From contig NZ_LT629741.1 of NCBI RefSeq assembly GCF_900105135.1, positions 1,922,001 to 1,986,000 on the forward strand: DNA of 64,000 nt, in the 5' to 3' direction. The notes below the pieces were generated by a model. The model made no database searches. It worked only from the letters and a program-made list of their open reading frames with translations, and was not told where the DNA came from. A program made the translations under genes and the position numbers. This stretch comes from Gramella sp. MAR_2010_147 (lineage in GTDB: Bacteria; Bacteroidota; Bacteroidia; Flavobacteriales; Flavobacteriaceae). Position 1 is the stretch's first letter; each line of letters begins with the position of its first letter. Positions 60,729 to 64,000 of the stretch are shown one piece after another.

Positions 60729-62065
60729 TTCGGGATCAAATATAGGATTAAACAACTAAGAATTCCCCATATATTAATCCACAGTAGATCAGCATATGGA
60801 CCTTCCGTAAAAATTAAAGATTGAGGGAAAATATCAAAAACTAGCAAAAACCCGAAAACGAGTCCGCAAAACACGCTAAGATAAAAACTGATCTTAGGCA
60901 CCTTCATTTTCCAAAATATAAAAATAGGAGTTAAGCCAATTACCATGGTTCCTGAAATTGTTGTTGCTGAAAGAATTTCAGCATTTAGAAAAACTGGAAT
61001 AGTCCCCAGAATAGCTACTATAATCATGGCTACTCTACCCGATCTTATCGTTTTTCCAAACTTTAGATCTAGTGTTAACAATTTTGAAGAAGATGAAAAA
61101 GTAGAATCCAGGGTAGATGCGGCAGAAGTGATCATGATAAAATTGATCACCAACAAAATAACAACTCCAAATGATTTTCCAACCTCTACCGCCGCCTGGC
61201 CTTCCATTCCATTTTTTTGAGCATATATCCCAATGATGCTGAAAAAAATAATACAAATTCCGCCAAATATACTGGCAAGTATAAAACTTCGAAGGGTCGT
61301 TTTGGGTTTACTAATAAAACCTCTATCAGTTAGTACAGGGTCATGAAACGGGTAACTAAAAGACTGTAAAACCGCTGCAAAGAGTAAATTCATCCCAGTA
61401 GCCATGGTCCAGTTACCAGAGTTTACAACTTCTTTCACTTCCATCTCTCCAATGTTGAAAATATTCCACAAAATCACACATAATAAGATGGAAAATAAAC
61501 CCATTTGGATAACATCGGTAAAAATGGAACTACTTAACCCTCCTTTTAAGGCATAAGCCAGTGTTAATAATGTGAACACCAGAATAGACCAGTAAAAGGA
61601 AGATGAACCAATTTCTCCAAAATAGCTTCCAATTACCATGGTATTAGACCAAACCTCATTAAAAAGCCGAATACTGATAAGAATCGAGAAAATAATAATC
61701 GCTCCTCTTCCAAACTTTTCGATAAGAAACTGGTGAATGCTTTTGAAACCTCCTTTTACCCGCATTAAATAAATAATGATCCCGGCGACCGCAAAAGAAA
61801 GATAATATCCTGCATAGGCGACTCCGCCTACAATCCCAAAATCAAGCCCAAGATTTGCAGCATTGGTAATGCTTTTCGCAAAAATCCAGGAAATTATAAG
61901 GCTGCCTGTAAGCATGCCTGCACTTGGAGCTTTATTCCGAAAGGTGGCTTTGAAAAACTGTGCTTTCGTCTTTGCCCACGGAGACAATATTAAAAATGCC
62001 AAACTGGATATTACAAGCAATCCCCATTGCCAATAAACCGGTTCTATTTTAGAAAAATCAATCAA
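60713..62065 (-). CDS. Sodium:solute symporter (SSS) family permease
   Basis: 450 residues, about 12-13 helices. Matches to the SSS family: SAGMLTGSLIISWIFAKSI, VSGGVAYAGYYLSFAV-like helix 2 region, YALKGGLSSSIFTDVIQMG (the Gly-rich helix 5 region typical of this family) and ITSAASTLDSTFSSSSKLL, the Ser/Thr Na-site helix. It would import a small anionic or neutral solute with Na+. It follows SusD by 21 bp and overlaps the phosphoesterase gene by 16 bp, so it probably brings the SusCD cargo across the inner membrane. Confidence 0.88.
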   Translation of the reverse strand: MIDFSKIEPVYWQWGLLVISSLAFLILSPWAKTKAQFFKATFRNKAPSAGMLTGSLIISWIFAKSITNAANLGLDFGIVGGVAYAGYYLSFAVAGIIIYLMRVKGGFKSIHQFLIEKFGRGAIIIFSILISIRLFNEVWSNTMVIGSYFGEIGSSSFYWSILVFTLLTLAYALKGGLSSSIFTDVIQMGLFSILLCVILWNIFNIGEMEVKEVVNSGNWTMATGMNLLFAAVLQSFSYPFHDPVLTDRGFISKPKTTLRSFILASIFGGICIIFFSIIGIYAQKNGMEGQAAVEVGKSFGVVILLVINFIMITSAASTLDSTFSSSSKLLTLDLKFGKTIRSGRVAMIIVAILGTIPVFLNAEILSATTISGTMVIGLTPIFIFWKMKVPKISFYLSVFCGLVFGFLLVFDIFPQSLIFTEGPYADLLWINIWGILSCLILYLIPKWLKK

Positions 62066-62086
62066 TTAATTCATTTTTATATTTAT

Positions 62087-63526
62087 TCATTCATCCCACC
62101 ATACCGGGAAATTGATACTATTTCCATTAGTAGCAGCGGCCGTTGCTTCATAATTTTCAGCATTTAGTGCCGCTTCCTCTGTAGGATATGGCATTCTAAC
62201 AGGAATCATGTCATTATTCAGACTTGCCGATATAGGTTTTAAATCTGGATACCCGGTTCTTCTCCATTCTATCCATCCTTCATACCCATTGATCATATTC
62301 CCAATCCATTTTTGAGTAATTATTTGTTCTAAATTATTTCCAGTTGTGCCATAAGCTGCAGTTCCGTTTAAATAATCTTCGGGAAAAGGAGTGTTCCAGT
62401 AATCAAAACTTTGTTCTACAGCTGTATTATAAAGCATTTCAGGATCTGCCGAGATCATTCCTCTTTCAGCTGCTTCTGCCAGCCAGAAATTGGTTTCCCA
62501 TGCGGTAAGAAAATTGGCATCTAAAACACCCGTATTTTCTCTAAAAATCATTCCTGCATACGAATAATTTGCAGGAGAAATAGAGGTTTGAGAAGCATCA
62601 ATTCCATTTATCAGCCCATTATATTGTGTCGCATCATTTGCCGTTGGCCTGAATAAAACCTCTATTCTGGGATCATTCAATTCTGAAAGTATTTCTTCTA
62701 TCGTTTCAGACATGACGAAATTATTAAAATCTCCAACTCTTAATTGTTGCATTCTAAAGCTATTTGGTTCTCCTGAAGTAAAGTTGAAGACTGCATTTTG
62801 AGCGTTTGTTTCTATATAATTTACTTCAGAATAAAGCTGTTGTAATTCGGCTGAAACATTTACCCGGGCAGAAATTCGCATCAAATATTTAATCTTTAGA
62901 GAATTTGCAAAACGAACCCAATTATCCAGATCCCCTTCAAAAAGTATGTCTCCTTCCAACGAAAAATTGCCATTATACGCTTCTATTGCTGAGATTCCAT
63001 TATCCAGATTATCTAAAATTCCTCCTTCAGACATATAAATATCTTCCTGGGAATCGTAAACCGGTGTCGTAGTCACTTCTTTCCCCTGAAAAGCCTGAGC
63101 ATAAGGAACATCGCCAAAAAGATCGGTTAAAGTGGCAGCCATATAGGCTTTTAGAATCAATGCCGGACCTTCATAAACACGAAAAGCTTCATTTTCCCTT
63201 GATTTATTCAGGATAATTTGATTGTCGCGAAGATTGGTATACAGAACTGGCCAGGGATTTCCTCCTAGTTGGGGAGACTTCAATGCATGGCGGTCAAAAA
63301 GGTTAAAATCTAATGCGGTTAAATACTGTCCCAGCAAATTACCGGCAACAAAACCCTCATAAGACATCTGCTCTCCATAATCGTAGATTACCTGCCTTAG
63401 TAACAAACTGGGCTGAACTTCTACCGGGGCATTGGGATTTGTATTCTTTTCCTTAAAATCCTGGGTACAGGAAAGCATGGCGAAAATTGCCAAAATCAAA
63501 CCAGCAATATTTTTATACTTTTTCAT
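62087..63526 (-). CDS. SusD/RagB family nutrient-binding lipoprotein
   Basis: 479 residues. Lipobox MLSC with the anchoring Cys near residue 20. The SusD-like_2 form: NTNPNAPVEVQPSLLLRQV, YGEQMSYEGFVAGNLLGQYL, LRDNQIILNKSRENEAFRVY, AYMAATLTDLFGDVPYAQAF, and the C-terminal MIPVRMPYPTEEAALN, VRMPYP being typical. It is the surface lid that captures substrate for the TonB-dependent channel SusC encoded just upstream (stop 63620). The set continues into a sodium symporter gene and the arsenosugar run. Confidence 0.93.
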   Translation of the reverse strand: MKKYKNIAGLILAIFAMLSCTQDFKEKNTNPNAPVEVQPSLLLRQVIYDYGEQMSYEGFVAGNLLGQYLTALDFNLFDRHALKSPQLGGNPWPVLYTNLRDNQIILNKSRENEAFRVYEGPALILKAYMAATLTDLFGDVPYAQAFQGKEVTTTPVYDSQEDIYMSEGGILDNLDNGISAIEAYNGNFSLEGDILFEGDLDNWVRFANSLKIKYLMRISARVNVSAELQQLYSEVNYIETNAQNAVFNFTSGEPNSFRMQQLRVGDFNNFVMSETIEEILSELNDPRIEVLFRPTANDATQYNGLINGIDASQTSISPANYSYAGMIFRENTGVLDANFLTAWETNFWLAEAAERGMISADPEMLYNTAVEQSFDYWNTPFPEDYLNGTAAYGTTGNNLEQIITQKWIGNMINGYEGWIEWRRTGYPDLKPISASLNNDMIPVRMPYPTEEAALNAENYEATAAATNGNSINFPVWWDE

Positions 63527-63546
63527 CTTTTAATATTTTATAATTA

Positions 63547-63588
63547 CGTCATTATGAACTTGAGAAATGAAACAAGTCCAACTTGACG
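63547..63588. repeat. Short inverted repeat related to the paired-hairpin element
   Basis: Between the SusC and SusD genes. It starts CGTCA and ends TGACG; its left arm resembles CGTCAAGCTGAACTTG from the repeats at 10318 and 10458, and the reverse complement of its right arm (CGTCAAGTTGGACTTG) resembles the same sequence, so two half-copies face each other. Confidence 0.45.
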
Positions 63589-63619
63589 AATTCTTTAGTT
63601 TATAAACGGCCATTATAGC

Positions 63620-64000
63620 CTAAAAATTAATCCCGGCTTTAAACCCAATACTTCTGGTAGTCGCATAAGACATATCTTCAACCCCGCTAATAAAACCCTG
63701 ACCCTGTACGGCAAGCTGTTCAGGATCAAAATGCGGAATTTCACTCAGGGCAAATAAATTTCTGCCTATTAGCGAAAGATTTACCGTACCCCCCTGCTTC
63801 ATAAACCCAAGAAAATCATTCTTAAGATCAAAAGTATATCCAAGAGAAAACTGCCTTAATTTCAAATAAGAAGCGTCATAGATATTATTTTCTTCGTGAT
63901 TACGATCATAGAACTGACGATAGTATGATTCTGCCCAAACTGCGGTTGTATTTTGTACATACTCAGGATTTTCTTCAGTCCCAACATTCACTACACCTTC
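63620..64000 (-). CDS. SusC/RagA TonB-dependent transporter, C-terminal part (5' end outside window)
   Basis: The reading frame is open to the window edge at 64000, and only the last ~126 residues are seen. They form the final barrel strands: YDASYLKLRQFSLGYTFDL, VNLSLIGRNLFALSE, IPHFDPEQLAVQG and the end SIGFKAGINF, with a terminal Phe as in outer-membrane barrels. NLFALSEIPHFDPE is typical of SusC-like proteins. It pairs with the adjacent SusD gene (93-bp gap) for TonB-driven uptake; the plug domain and N-terminus cannot be judged. Confidence 0.9.
   Translation of the reverse strand, partial: EGVVNVGTEENPEYVQNTTAVWAESYYRQFYDRNHEENNIYDASYLKLRQFSLGYTFDLKNDFLGFMKQGGTVNLSLIGRNLFALSEIPHFDPEQLAVQGQGFISGVEDMSYATTRSIGFKAGINF

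Overview
The window reads as chromosomal DNA of a marine-type member of the Flavobacteriaceae (Bacteroidota), perhaps close to Gramella/Christiangramia; the genus is an inference. Supporting signs are a giant adhesin with a gliding/type IX secretion C-terminal domain followed by a PorP/SprF gene, a SusC/SusD pair, promoters of the TTG-N(17-21)-TAnnTTTG kind, A-rich leaders instead of Shine-Dalgarno sites, low GC outside the adhesin repeats, and many lipoproteins and secreted proteins. I see no rRNA, tRNA, CRISPR array, phage or insertion sequence.

Layout. 1-6944: the 3' part of a repeat-built adhesin (nested 615/1230-bp repeats, then six 282-bp repeats, calcium-binding repeats, T9SS type B sorting domain) and its PorP/SprF partner. 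7094-11396: Lrp regulator divergent from a TauE/SafE transporter, a Crp-like regulator, an old yellow enzyme and an SDR, with two 80-bp paired-hairpin repeats between convergent terminators. 11739-17656: heavy-metal efflux operon (Cys/His-rich small protein, CzcA-TolC fusion, CzcB adaptor). 17780-26816: sulfatase, TPR-adenylate cyclase, PagL-like deacylase, CAT-like acetyltransferase, intradiol dioxygenase and small secreted proteins. 26850-30714: fructan/sucrose operon (MFS porter, GH32, fructokinase). 30890-31324: a membrane-protein gene broken by one in-frame stop. 32069-36826: TerC, then a tight YqcI/YcgG - PaiB - DUF1989 operon, then an SDR - YetF - SemiSWEET operon. 36981-43432: GDPD, HI0933-type flavoprotein, TspO, mevalonate-pathway genes with a UbiA prenyltransferase, and RluB. 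43820-47109: polyamine operon (arginine decarboxylase, agmatinase, deoxyhypusine-synthase homologue). 47192-54329: LAB_N membrane protein, three glycosyltransferases, and a membrane FeS protein with a flavoprotein. 54430-64000: a GH113-like lipoprotein convergent with a long co-directional run: SusC, SusD, sodium symporter, metallophosphoesterase, rhodanese, TIGR04282 transferase, purine nucleoside phosphorylase, ArsM, DUF547 and TIGR04283 transferase.

The most interesting region is this last one. It has most of an arsenosugar-biosynthesis gene set (ArsM, nucleoside phosphorylase, both arsenosugar-associated transferase families, DUF547) directly behind an outer-membrane SusCD pair and a sodium symporter, yet the radical-SAM enzyme ArsS that should join arsenic to the adenosyl group is not in the window. 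The second is the YqcI/YcgG - PaiB - DUF1989 operon: two of its families have relatives acting on guanidino compounds, which suggests an uncharacterised guanidine N-oxidation/hydrolysis pathway. All functions are read from motifs, family recognition and gene order; no search was run.
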